DNA of 64,000 bases. Origin: DATEOR01 sp035296905 (GTDB lineage Bacteria; Actinomycetota; Thermoleophilia; Gaiellales; Gaiellaceae). Made by a program: the position numbers and the translations under genes. Shown here piece after piece: positions 52,525-61,063 of the stretch; position 1 is the first letter of the stretch; the number at the start of each line of letters is the position of its first letter. Below the pieces are notes generated by a model. It was not told the origin of the DNA. It did no database searches and saw nothing but the letters and a program-made list of their open reading frames with translations. The DNA is taken from contig DATHAA010000027.1 of NCBI GenBank assembly GCA_035296905.1, positions 1 through 64,000 of the forward strand, read 5' to 3'.

Positions 52525-53985
52525 ATGAATGACCGCTCCGTCTATCCGCTCGGCGAACGCCGCACTCTGATCGTCTTCTTCGGGCTCATGCTCGGAATGC
52601 TTCTGGCGGCGCTCGACCAGACCATCGTCTCGACCGCCCTGCCGCGGATCACGCGCGACCTTGGCGGCTTCGAGCACTACTCGTGGGTCTTCTCGGCGTA
52701 CATGCTCGGAGCGACTGTGACCGTACCGCTGTACGGGAAACTGTCCGACATCTACGGGCGGCGGCCGCTCTTCCTCATCGGGATCGCTCTCTTTTCCATG
52801 GGGTCGATCATCTGCGGCCTCTCGGTCTCGATGGGGATGCTGATCGCCGGCCGCGCGATCCAAGGCCTCGGAGCAGGAGGTCTCATTCCGCTCGCCGTCG
52901 CGGCGATCGGCGACATCATCCCGCCGCGGTCGCGTGGAAAGTGGCAGGGCGTCACGGGCGTGGTCTTCGCCGCGTCCTCCGTGCTCGGCCCGGCCGTCGG
53001 CGGCTGGCTGACCGACAACGCCTCCTGGCGTTGGTGCTTCTTCGTCAACCTGCCGCTCGCCGCGGTCGCCCTCGTAGTCGTCTGGTTCGGGTTCGTCCGC
53101 CGGCCGGCGCCCGAGAAGCACGCGATCGACTATGTCGGCGCGGTCCTCCTCACGACCGGGGCCTCAGCGGGTCTCCTTGGCGCAGTCTGGGGCGGGACTC
53201 AGTACCCCTGGAGCTCTCCGATCATCATCGGCCTTTTCCTCGCCGCCATCGTGCTCTCGACCGCCTTCGTCCTCTGGGAGCGGCGAACGGAGGAGCCCAT
53301 CCTTCCGCTCGACCTCTTCGAGGAGAGGACGTTCGCGGCCGCCACCGTCGCCTCGTTCTCGGTCGGAGCGGCGATGTTCGGCGCGATCATCTACGTGCCG
53401 CTCTTCGTCCAGCGCGTGCTCGGCGAGAGCGCATCTTCCTCGGGCGTCGTGCTCACACCGCTCATGCTCGGGATCATCACGACGAGCATCGTCGCGGGGC
53501 AGATCGTTTCCCGGACCGGCCACTACCGCCCCGTGCTCATGACCGGCCCGCCGCTCCTCGCGACCGGCTTCTTCCTGCTCACGCGGATCGGCGTCGGCAC
53601 CTCCGAGCTCACGGTCATTCGCGACGTCGTCATCGTCGGCTTCGGCATCGGGCTGATGATGCAGACTCTCACCGTGGCCGTGCAGAACTCCGTCGGGCGA
53701 CGCCGGATCGGCGTCGCCACGGCATCCGTTCAGTTCTTCCGCACCGTCGGAGCGATGGCCGGTGTGAGCGTCATGGGAGCGATCGTCACGGCACGACTGG
53801 GAGGGATCGGCACGGGTCAGGTTTCCCCCGCCGCGCTGGCCGGCGCGCTCCACCCCGTCTTCGTCCTCGCCATAGGCCTCGCGGCGGTCGCGCTCGCCGC
53901 CGTGCTCTTCGTCCCGCACATCGAGCTCCGCAAGACGATGGAGGAGACGGCGACGAGTCCCGAGCTGCTCCGGGAGGCCGCGTGA
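52525..53985 (+). CDS. DHA2-family MFS drug efflux transporter
   Basis: 486 aa, 14 helices. The helix 1 motif LDQTIVSTALPRIT and the loop motif GKLSDIYGRRP are those of EmrB/QacA-type proton antiporters exporting lipophilic compounds. A MarR-family gene overlaps its end (GTGA). Confidence 0.92.
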   Translation: MNDRSVYPLGERRTLIVFFGLMLGMLLAALDQTIVSTALPRITRDLGGFEHYSWVFSAYMLGATVTVPLYGKLSDIYGRRPLFLIGIALFSMGSIICGLSVSMGMLIAGRAIQGLGAGGLIPLAVAAIGDIIPPRSRGKWQGVTGVVFAASSVLGPAVGGWLTDNASWRWCFFVNLPLAAVALVVVWFGFVRRPAPEKHAIDYVGAVLLTTGASAGLLGAVWGGTQYPWSSPIIIGLFLAAIVLSTAFVLWERRTEEPILPLDLFEERTFAAATVASFSVGAAMFGAIIYVPLFVQRVLGESASSSGVVLTPLMLGIITTSIVAGQIVSRTGHYRPVLMTGPPLLATGFFLLTRIGVGTSELTVIRDVVIVGFGIGLMMQTLTVAVQNSVGRRRIGVATASVQFFRTVGAMAGVSVMGAIVTARLGGIGTGQVSPAALAGALHPVFVLAIGLAAVALAAVLFVPHIELRKTMEETATSPELLREAA

Positions 53986-54455
53986 AACAGCGCAATCTTG
54001 AGCGCATGGCCGACGGCCTCATCCATCTGCGCACCGAGCTTCAGCGCCGCAAGGAGCCGGGGGACGTCTCGACGAACGAGCTGACCACCTCGCAGGCACA
54101 GGCTCTTCGCCTGGTCATCTTCGAAGGCCCGCAGCGCATCGGGTCGCTGGCGAAACACCTCGGCGTCACGATGGCGACCGCGAGCCGGACCGTGGACGCG
54201 CTCGTCGCCGCCGACCTCGTCCGCCGCGAGCCCGACCCGGAGGATGCGCGCGCCGTGCGCGTTGTCCTCACCGCCCGCGGCCGCCGCGAGCACAAGGTGC
54301 GCTACGACCGCTTCCTCCGCGCGCTCGAACGCCTCTCAGACGATCTCTCTGAGGTCGAGCGCCGCCAGCTCGCGGACGCGCTCGAGACGCTCGGGCGTCT
54401 GTTCGCCGAGCCCGAGCCTCAGGCGCGAGCGTCGAGCGGCCGGCCGAAGTCGTAG
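53982..54455 (+). CDS. MarR-family transcriptional regulator
   Basis: 157 aa winged helix protein: LAKHLGVTMATASRTVDALVAADLVRREPDPEDARAVRVVLT is the recognition helix and wing. Co-transcribed with the pump; probably represses it through the palindrome at 52511-52522. Confidence 0.88.
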   Translation: MKQRNLERMADGLIHLRTELQRRKEPGDVSTNELTTSQAQALRLVIFEGPQRIGSLAKHLGVTMATASRTVDALVAADLVRREPDPEDARAVRVVLTARGRREHKVRYDRFLRALERLSDDLSEVERRQLADALETLGRLFAEPEPQARASSGRPKS

Positions 54456-55072
54456 ACGTCCACGCCTTCGGTTCGCTTGAGGTAGCCGACGACCCAATAC
54501 GTGACTGGCGTGGCGAGAGTCTCCCAGCCGACCTTGATGAGCCAGGTGGTGACGATCGGATTGGCGAGGCCCGCGCCCGTGCCGGCGAATGCGATCGTGA
54601 TGAAGATGAGCGAGTCGAGGCCCTCGCCCACGATCGTCGAGCCGATCGTGCGGGTCCAGAGCCAACGCCCGCGCGTCGCGCCCTTCATGTAGGCGAGGAC
54701 ATAAGCGTTCGCGAGCTCGCCGACGATGTAGGCGGCGAGCGACGCGAGAAACAGGCGCCACGTCGTCCCGAGAACCGCCTCGAACTGCTCCTGGAACTCC
54801 GGATCGAGCGCGGGCAGGTGAATCGCGGCCTGGATCGCGCCGAGCGCGAGGAGATTGCAGGCGAAGCCGAGCCAGATGACTCGCCGCGCCGCCCGAATCC
54901 CGTACACCTCGGTGAGCACATCGCCGAGCAGATAGGAGAGCGGGAAGATGACGAGGCCCGCGGGGAAAACGCGGCCCGACATCTCCACGAGCTTGACCGC
55001 GATGATGTTCGAGACGACGAGCGCGGTGACGAAGAACCCGGCCACCACGACGAAACGCCAGGAGTACTTCAT
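54419..55072 (-). CDS. yhhQ: Queuosine precursor transporter, YhhQ family
   Basis: 217 aa with six helices and the family motifs FPLSYLLGDVLTEVYG and GSTIVGEGLDSLIF. Imports 7-cyano-7-deazaguanine-type precursors for tRNA queuosine. No queuosine biosynthesis gene is adjacent. Overlaps the MarR gene end by 37 bp (convergent) and the aminotransferase by 4 bp. Confidence 0.88.
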   Translation of the reverse strand: MKYSWRFVVVAGFFVTALVVSNIIAVKLVEMSGRVFPAGLVIFPLSYLLGDVLTEVYGIRAARRVIWLGFACNLLALGAIQAAIHLPALDPEFQEQFEAVLGTTWRLFLASLAAYIVGELANAYVLAYMKGATRGRWLWTRTIGSTIVGEGLDSLIFITIAFAGTGAGLANPIVTTWLIKVGWETLATPVTYWVVGYLKRTEGVDVYDFGRPLDARA

Positions 55073-56094
55073 CCGATCCGCTCCAGCGCCTCGTCGATCT
55101 CCTCGTCGGTGATCGTAAGCGGCGGAGTTGCGCTCATGTAACGGCCGTCCTCGCCCGCAGGGATGGCGATCACGCCGCGTTCCCAGGCGGCGAAGGCATC
55201 GCCTTCCTTCGCGCGTAGAAGGCCTGCTCCGTGCCAGCCTGCAGACTCGAAGCGCTCACCCGCCGCCGTGACTCGCTCCAGCAGGGCAGGGACGCGGTCG
55301 AGCACGACGAGCGCAGCCGCCGCAGCGAGCGGGTTCCCCATGTGCGTGTGGGTGTAGACGGCTTCCGGGCCCAGGCCCCAGGCGCGGCGGTGCTCTGCGC
55401 TCATGAGGCAGGCGGAGATTGGAAGTCCGCCTCCGAGCGCCTTCCCGCAGGTGACCAGGTCGGCGAGGTCGCCGCTCCGCCAGAGGGCCCCCGTTCGTCC
55501 GAGCCCGGTATAGATCTCGTCCGCAATGAGAAGTGCGCCGGCCTCGTCGCAGCGCTCGCGCAGTCGCTCTAGGAAGCCGTCCGGCGGAACCTGCGCTCCC
55601 GCTCGCCCCTGCACAGGCTCGACGATGACGCACGCCGTGTCGGCGGGAAGCGCACCGGGATCCTCTCCGTACGGGCGACGATGCACCGGCCCGGGCAGCC
55701 AGGGCGCGAACGGGCTCCGGAACCGCTCGAACCCTGTGGCCGCGAGCGCCAGCAGGCCGGTCCCGTGGTAGGCGCCCGTGAAGGCGACGATTCCCGGGCG
55801 GCCGGTGACGAGCAGCGCTGTCCGCAGGGCGATTTCGACCGCGTCCTCTCCGGTGACGCCGAGGATGACCTGGTGGCCTTCACCGCCGAGCCGCGAGCGC
55901 AGCTCTGCCGTCACGTCTGCCTCGGCGAGGTCGCCGAGCGCGTGCATGCAGCGATCCGCCTGAGCCCGGACCGCAGCCTCGATCTCGGGACTTCGGTGGC
56001 CGAGTGCGGCGACGCCGAAGCCTCCGGAAAGGTCGATGTAGCTGCGCCCGTCGGAGTCGACGACGCGGCAGCCCTGTGCCTCCGCCCAGATCAC
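55069..56094 (-). CDS. Class III PLP aminotransferase
   Basis: 341 aa, short for the family (usually 400-450). VIVEPVQGRAG, IADEIYTGLGRTG and the PLP lysine in TCGKALGGG are clear. Overlaps the proline dehydrogenase gene by 4 bp, so ornithine or 1-pyrroline-5-carboxylate-linked metabolism is the likely role, but substrate is not proven. The N-terminal 60-70 residues of typical members are missing. Confidence 0.82.
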   Translation of the reverse strand: MIWAEAQGCRVVDSDGRSYIDLSGGFGVAALGHRSPEIEAAVRAQADRCMHALGDLAEADVTAELRSRLGGEGHQVILGVTGEDAVEIALRTALLVTGRPGIVAFTGAYHGTGLLALAATGFERFRSPFAPWLPGPVHRRPYGEDPGALPADTACVIVEPVQGRAGAQVPPDGFLERLRERCDEAGALLIADEIYTGLGRTGALWRSGDLADLVTCGKALGGGLPISACLMSAEHRRAWGLGPEAVYTHTHMGNPLAAAAALVVLDRVPALLERVTAAGERFESAGWHGAGLLRAKEGDAFAAWERGVIAIPAGEDGRYMSATPPLTITDEEIDEALERIG

Positions 56095-56999
56095 GGGCGC
56101 AGTCTCTTCAGTGTGTCGAACGCGACGTAGCCGGCGATCTTCGGGTTCTCCTGCAGCCGCCGGATCGAGTACTCGTACCAGCGGCGACCGAACGGGACGT
56201 AGATGCGCAGCCGGTGTCCCTCGCGGACGAGCTCGTCGCCGAGCTCGGGCCGCACACCGAGGAGCATCTGGAACTCGTAATCCTCTCTTCCGAGGCCGCG
56301 GCGCTCGACGAGCGCAAGCGCCTCGCCGACCAGCCAGTCGTCGTGGGTCGCGATCCCGACGTACGAGCCGACGTCGAAGAGAGCCTCGAGCGCATCCAGG
56401 AAGTTGAGCCGAATCGTCTCGTCTTCGCGGAAGGCGATCTCGGGGGGCTCGACGTAGATGCCCTTGCAGACCCGCACGTTCGGGCGGAGGTCGGCGAGCG
56501 CGCCGATGTCGGTCAGGGTGCGCTTGAGCGCCGCCTGGAGAACGACGCCGAGGTTGTCATGGCCTCCCTCTCTGATTTCCCGGTAGAGAGCGAGCGTCTC
56601 GGATGTCGTCGAGGAGTCCTCCATGTCGATGCGGACGAAGTTGCCGAAGCGCGCCGCCTCCTCGACGACCGCAGTGAGGTTCGCGAGACAGAGGCCGCGG
56701 TCGAGCTTGAGCCCGAGTGCCGTCAGCTTGACGCTGACGTTCGAGCGGAGACCGTCCTCCTCAATGGTGTCGAGGGCGCGCCGGTAGGCATCGCGCAGTC
56801 CGATCGCCTCCTCCCGGAGCGTGACCTCCTCGCCAAGGACGTCGAGCGTTGCCTCCTTGCCCTGCGCGTTCAACTCGCGGACGACGTCGCATGCCTCGGC
56901 GAGCGTCGTCCCGGCGATGTAGCGGCTCGAGAGTCGCCTTACGACTTGCCGAGGCACAGCGGGGAGCGCTCGGACGATCGCGCGGTCGAGGATGGTCAC
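56091..56999 (-). CDS. Proline dehydrogenase
   Basis: 302 aa FAD-dependent (beta/alpha)8 barrel oxidising proline to pyrroline-5-carboxylate, monofunctional type. NVSVKLTALGLKLD, RIDMEDSS, and the C-terminal RRLQENP with the substrate-binding arginines are all present. Pairs with the overlapping aminotransferase gene. Confidence 0.92.
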   Translation of the reverse strand: MTILDRAIVRALPAVPRQVVRRLSSRYIAGTTLAEACDVVRELNAQGKEATLDVLGEEVTLREEAIGLRDAYRRALDTIEEDGLRSNVSVKLTALGLKLDRGLCLANLTAVVEEAARFGNFVRIDMEDSSTTSETLALYREIREGGHDNLGVVLQAALKRTLTDIGALADLRPNVRVCKGIYVEPPEIAFREDETIRLNFLDALEALFDVGSYVGIATHDDWLVGEALALVERRGLGREDYEFQMLLGVRPELGDELVREGHRLRIYVPFGRRWYEYSIRRLQENPKIAGYVAFDTLKRLRP

Positions 57000-57026
57000 G
57001 GGTCGGCGATTCTAGTTCGGCACGTT

Positions 57027-57092
57027 CCGCGCGCCACGCGTGCGTCGGCGGGCGTTACGCTCGAAAGCGGGTGGAGGCACGGGGTGGCCCCG
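57027..57092 (-). repeat. Dispersed three-hairpin element after the LysE gene
   Basis: Near-identical to 23870-23935 in its 38-base core (57055-57092), and directly adjacent to the LysE stop codon. The outer stem here is CGCGC/GTGCG, keeping pairing through a G·U where the other copy has a Watson-Crick pair. Confidence 0.65.
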
Positions 57093-57743
57093 TCACGGGT
57101 TGCTCTTCGCACCCGAGAAAGCGGTCAAGAGCCCCAGCCCGACCAGAACGCCGCCCGTGGCGTACCGCTCGCCCCGAACGAAGCCAGACCGGCCGCGCAG
57201 CCACCCCGCCGCCGAGCCCGCCGCGAGCGCGTACATCCCGTCGCTCAGCGTCGCGAGCAAGATGAAGACCAGGCCGAGCGTCGCGATCTGCAGCGCCACC
57301 GACCCCGCGTCGACGTCCACGAACTGCGGCAAGAAGGAGAGGAAGAAGAGCGCAGTCTTCGGATTGAGGACGTTGACCACGACGCCCTGCACGAACAGCC
57401 GCCGGAGGCTCTTCTCGGACCGCGCACCGGCACCCGGCACATCGTCCGCCTCGTCCCCGCCGAGGATCCGGCGCACGCCGAGAAAGACCAGATAGGCCGC
57501 GCCCGCGTACTTGACGATGTTGAAGGCAACCGCGGAGCGGACGAGCAGCGCAGAGAGGCCCGCCGCCGCCGCGGCCACGTGCACCAGACCGCCGACCTGG
57601 ATCCCGAGCATCGACACGATGCCCGCGAGCCGCCCGCGGCTGATGCTCTGCGACACGATGTAGAGGACGGCCGGCCCCGGGATGACGAGGAGCACGAACG
57701 CGGCGACGACGAAGACCGCCAGCGCTCCAGGGTCGGGCAGCAT
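57093..57743 (-). CDS. LysE-family amino acid exporter
   Basis: 216 aa, six helices, RhtB/LysE type: VIPGPAVLYIVSQSISRGRLAGI at the N-terminus and NPKTALFFLSFLPQFV in the middle are diagnostic. Exported amino acid unknown. Overlaps the upstream small gene by one base. Confidence 0.9.
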   Translation of the reverse strand: MLPDPGALAVFVVAAFVLLVIPGPAVLYIVSQSISRGRLAGIVSMLGIQVGGLVHVAAAAAGLSALLVRSAVAFNIVKYAGAAYLVFLGVRRILGGDEADDVPGAGARSEKSLRRLFVQGVVVNVLNPKTALFFLSFLPQFVDVDAGSVALQIATLGLVFILLATLSDGMYALAAGSAAGWLRGRSGFVRGERYATGGVLVGLGLLTAFSGAKSNP

Positions 57744-58039
57744 CAGCTGGACTCGCGCATGAACCCCTGCCGCGCGGCCGAGACGAGAGCAACCGCCTCG
57801 GGGAAAAGAACGCGCATCGCGTCGCGCAGGGCCATCGCCTGCTCGTCAGCCGAGCCGGCCACCTGGAAGCGCTTGAGCGCGGCTCCGGTCAGCTCGACCG
57901 CGGTGTTCAGCGTCAGCGTCGCGAACTGCTCGCGCTGCGTTTCCTGCATCGCCTCGGTCTGCCGCTCCGCGAATTCGCGCAGCCCGCGCATGAGATCGTC
58001 CGGGTCGCCCCCGAACGGGAATCCGAATCCGCCCTCCAT
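57743..58039 (-). CDS. Hypothetical helical protein
   Basis: 98 aa from ATG 58039, preceded by AAAGGAG. A Gly/Phe/Pro N-terminus, then amphipathic helices (LREFAERQTEAMQETQREQFATL...) recalling phasin-like proteins, but the family is not recognised. The upstream in-frame start at 58060 lies too near the divergent ferritin gene. Confidence 0.6.
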   Translation of the reverse strand: MEGGFGFPFGGDPDDLMRGLREFAERQTEAMQETQREQFATLTLNTAVELTGAALKRFQVAGSADEQAMALRDAMRVLFPEAVALVSAARQGFMRESS

Positions 58040-58077
58040 AGGGCTCCTTTCGTCGATCACCCGTAATGTACGCCGCG

Positions 58078-58611
58078 ATGTCCGAGAGCCGCTTCATCGA
58101 GACGCTGAACGAGCAGATCGCCCACGAACTGGCCGCTTCGAACCAGTACGTGGCGATCGCCGTCTACTTCGATTCCGAGACCCTGCAGCGGCTCGCGACG
58201 CACTTCTACCGCCAGGCACTCGAGGAGAGGAACCACGCGATGATGCTCGTCCAGTACCTTCTCGACTCGGGCGAGCAGGTCAGGATCCCGGCCGTCACCG
58301 AGCCGCAGAACGAGTTCTCGGACGCCGTCGCTCCGGTCGCCCTCGCCCTCCAGCAGGAACGAACCGTCACGGACCAAATCGTCCGGCTCGCGGCGCTCGC
58401 GCGTGAGGAGAACGACCTCGTCGGCGCGCAGTTCTTGGATTGGTTCCTGAAGGAGCAGCGCGAGGAGGTCGCGAGCATGTCTGCTCTCCTGGCCGTCGTC
58501 GAGCGCGCCGCCGACAACCTCCTGCTCGCCGAGGAACACCTCTCGCGCAATCAGATCGGCGATGCCGGGGAGGATCCGACGGCGCCTCCGGCGGCAGGCG
58601 GAGCCCTCTAG
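58078..58611 (+). CDS. Ferritin
   Basis: 177 aa non-haem ferritin with the ferroxidase residues in LNEQIAHELAASNQYVA, HFYRQALEERNHAMM and FLKEQREEV. Stores iron in a 24-mer. Close in type to mycobacterial BfrB. ATG 58078 is preferred over 58066. It is one of two iron-oxidising proteins in the window, with the EncFtn-like one. Confidence 0.94.
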   Translation: MSESRFIETLNEQIAHELAASNQYVAIAVYFDSETLQRLATHFYRQALEERNHAMMLVQYLLDSGEQVRIPAVTEPQNEFSDAVAPVALALQQERTVTDQIVRLAALAREENDLVGAQFLDWFLKEQREEVASMSALLAVVERAADNLLLAEEHLSRNQIGDAGEDPTAPPAAGGAL

Positions 58612-58617
58612 CCGAAC

Positions 58618-59049
58618 GTGGCGGTCACCCAGGCGACCACCGTCTCCGACGAGCTCGTTGCTGCCTTCGCCAGGCTCGTCCCGCAGCTCTCGACCTCGGC
58701 GCAGCCTCCCACGCGCGCCGAGCTCGAGGAGATCGTCTCCTCACCAGCGGCGACGATCCTCCTGGCCCGCGACGACGAGGGCCTGATCATCGGATCCCTG
58801 ACGCTGGTCGTCTTCCGCACGCCTACCGGTTCCCGCGCCTGGATCGAAGACGTCGTCGTGGACGAGGCGGCGCGGGGCCAGGGTGCCGGCGAGGCGCTAG
58901 TCGCTGAAGCGACTCGCCTTGCCTCCGAGTCGGGAGCCCGCACGGTCGACCTGACATCCCGCCCCTCGCGCGAGGCGGCCAACGCGCTCTACGAAAAGGT
59001 CGGCTTCCGAGCCCGCGAGACGAACGTCTACCGCTACGACCTCAGCTAG
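58618..59049 (+). CDS. GNAT-family N-acetyltransferase
   Basis: 143 aa with VVVDEAARGQGAGEALVAEA (acetyl-CoA pyrophosphate loop) and LYEKVGFRARETNVYRYDL at the C-terminus. GTG start 6 bp after the ferritin stop. Substrate unknown. Confidence 0.9.
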   Translation: MAVTQATTVSDELVAAFARLVPQLSTSAQPPTRAELEEIVSSPAATILLARDDEGLIIGSLTLVVFRTPTGSRAWIEDVVVDEAARGQGAGEALVAEATRLASESGARTVDLTSRPSREAANALYEKVGFRARETNVYRYDLS

Positions 59050-59597
59050 CCGAGCAGGCCTTTGTAGGAGCGGACGACCTCCGCGGCGAGCTTGTCCGCC
59101 GCAGGCATGCCGCTCTTCATCGCCTCGGCGAACGGCGAGCCCCCAACCTCCCCGAGCGTCTGCTCCAGCCTCGCCGCCGCGAGTCCGATCGCGTCGAGAT
59201 AGCCGACGCTCGCGAGCCGGGGGGTCGGCCTGATCGTCTCCTGGAGCTCGGCCGCCGCGACCTCGGCCTCCTCGATGCCCTCGGGCGCATCGGTCAGGCG
59301 TAGCTCGACGAGCCGGGCGCGCAGCTCGCCGAGCTCCCCGCCGCCGGCGCTCTCCTCCGCGAGCTCGCACATGGCCGCGATCGAAACCGCCTCTCGAACG
59401 AGGGCACGGTCGGCGACCGGACGGTACTGGGAGTCGAGCGCGAGCCAGGTCTGCTCCTCGCCGCTTCGGTACGCGCAGAGGTACACGCGCGCGCCGGCCC
59501 CGGGCTCCGCCGGGACGACGCCCTCGAGGACCTCCCCATTCGCGGCGTGAGCCGATGCAGCCTCCGCCGCAGCGGCTATCTCCTCCTCGAGCCCCAC
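59046..59597 (-). CDS. Conserved hypothetical protein
   Basis: 183 aa, mostly helical and acidic, with GARVYLCAYRSGEEQTWLALDSQYRPVADRALVREAVSIAAMCELAEE as the most structured part. No family recognised. GTG 59597 chosen so that it does not run into the divergent methyltransferase start; TTG 59609 is an alternative. Confidence 0.65.
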   Translation of the reverse strand: MGLEEEIAAAAEAASAHAANGEVLEGVVPAEPGAGARVYLCAYRSGEEQTWLALDSQYRPVADRALVREAVSIAAMCELAEESAGGGELGELRARLVELRLTDAPEGIEEAEVAAAELQETIRPTPRLASVGYLDAIGLAAARLEQTLGEVGGSPFAEAMKSGMPAADKLAAEVVRSYKGLLG

Positions 59598-59616
59598 AGC
59601 CCGCCACAATAGCCCC

Positions 59617-60339
59617 ATGACCGAGAGCATCAGCGAGCGCAACCAGGCAGCGCAGGCGCTCTTCGCGCCTCTCGGCGAGACCTACGACCGCTACGCCCGA
59701 CTGCTCTCCTTCGGGCAGGACCCGCGCTGGCGCGCCTTCCTTGTGGAACGGATCGAGGCCGACCCAAACGCGACTGTCCTCGACGTCGCCTGTGGCACCG
59801 CGGCGGTGTCGATCGAGCTCGTGCGCCGCTACGGGTGCCGCGTCGTCGGCGTGGACCAGAGCACCGAGATGCTGGCGGCGGGCCGAGAGCGCATCGACGC
59901 TGCAGGTCTGGGCGAACGAATCGAGCTCGAGAAAGGGAGGGCCGAGCACCTTCCGTTCGAGGACGCCTCCTTCGAAGCTTTGACCTTCACCTACCTCCTC
60001 CGCTACGTCGACGATCCCGCGGCGACGATGAAGGAGCTCGCCCGCGTCGTCCGACCCGGCGGCCGAATCGCGATGCTCGATTTCTTCGTACCGGGAGGAG
60101 TCGCCCGGCCGGCCTGGGAGCTGTACGTGCGCGTGGGCCTACCCGTGTTCGGTCGCGCAATCTCGCCCGGATGGGGCGAGGTCGGCAGCTTTCTCGGGCC
60201 GAGCATCCGCGGCTTCTGGAGCCGTCATCCAGTAAACGAGATCGTCCGCGCCTGGAGGGATGCCGGTATCGAGGGCGTCGAGGGCCGGCGCCTCAGCCTC
60301 GGCGGCGGGCTCGTCCTCTGGGGCACGCGTGGCGCTTGA
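59617..60339 (+). CDS. UbiE/MenG-type methyltransferase
   Basis: 240 aa class I SAM-dependent methyltransferase with LDVACGTAAVSIEL (SAM loop), RAEHLPFEDASFEALTFTYLLRYV and the YDRYARLLSFGQDPRWR N-terminal block of demethylmenaquinone methyltransferases. Overlaps a membrane protein by 11 bp. Confidence 0.85.
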   Translation: MTESISERNQAAQALFAPLGETYDRYARLLSFGQDPRWRAFLVERIEADPNATVLDVACGTAAVSIELVRRYGCRVVGVDQSTEMLAAGRERIDAAGLGERIELEKGRAEHLPFEDASFEALTFTYLLRYVDDPAATMKELARVVRPGGRIAMLDFFVPGGVARPAWELYVRVGLPVFGRAISPGWGEVGSFLGPSIRGFWSRHPVNEIVRAWRDAGIEGVEGRRLSLGGGLVLWGTRGA

Positions 60340-61063
60340 AACCTCGCGGCCGGCCTTCTATGCCCTGCGCTCCGGCGGCTGGCGCGACTACGTCACGCTC
60401 CTCCACCCGCCCTACACGGCCTGGCATCTGAGCTACGTGGCCATCGGCGCTGCGCTCAGCGCCCAGTTCTCGTGGTCCAGACTACTCCCGACCATGGCCG
60501 CGTTCTTCCTCGCCGTTGGGATCGGCGCGCATGCGCTCGACGAGCTCAACGGACGGCCGCTCCGCACGGAGATACCCCGCAGCGTGCTGATCTTCCTCGC
60601 CGTCGGCTCGATCGGGGGCGCGGCGGCGATCGGAATCGTTGGGGCGGTCGCCTTCGATCCGTGGATCGCCGCCTTCGTGGCCGCGGGCGCCTTCATCGTC
60701 GTTGCGTACAACCTCGAGTCCTTCGGCGGACGCTTCCACGACGACGCATGGTTCGCGCTCGCCTGGGGGTCGTTCCCTCTGCTCACCGCCTATTTCGCAA
60801 CCGCTGAATCGATCAGCGCGGCCGCCATTGCCGGCGCGGTTTTCGCCTTCGCGCTCAGCCTGGCACAGCGCGTACTCTCGACGCAGGTCCGGGACATGCG
60901 GCGCCGCGTCAGGCGTGTCCAGGGGACGATCGAGCGCAAGGACGGGACGTCGGAGACGCTCACCCCGGAGCTGATGATGGGCCCCGCCGAGCGGGCGCTT
61001 CGCATTCTCTCGGTCGCAGTCGTCTCGCTTGCCTGCGCTTCGGTGATGATGCGAGTGTGGTAA
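60329..61063 (+). CDS. Polytopic membrane protein, possibly UbiA-related
   Basis: 244 aa with seven or eight helices. LLHPPYTAWHLSYVAIGAAL near the N-terminus and HALDELNGRPL in the first loop recall UbiA prenyltransferases, but the NDxxD motif is replaced and the second D-rich motif is not seen. Coupled to the MenG/UbiE-type gene, so a quinone or lipid role is plausible. Not certain. Confidence 0.55.
   Translation: MALETSRPAFYALRSGGWRDYVTLLHPPYTAWHLSYVAIGAALSAQFSWSRLLPTMAAFFLAVGIGAHALDELNGRPLRTEIPRSVLIFLAVGSIGGAAAIGIVGAVAFDPWIAAFVAAGAFIVVAYNLESFGGRFHDDAWFALAWGSFPLLTAYFATAESISAAAIAGAVFAFALSLAQRVLSTQVRDMRRRVRRVQGTIERKDGTSETLTPELMMGPAERALRILSVAVVSLACASVMMRVW

Noticed and set aside
56004..58406. 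800-codon plus-strand frame
   Set aside because: Antisense to proline dehydrogenase, LysE and the hypothetical gene; composition is that of a GC-rich shadow.
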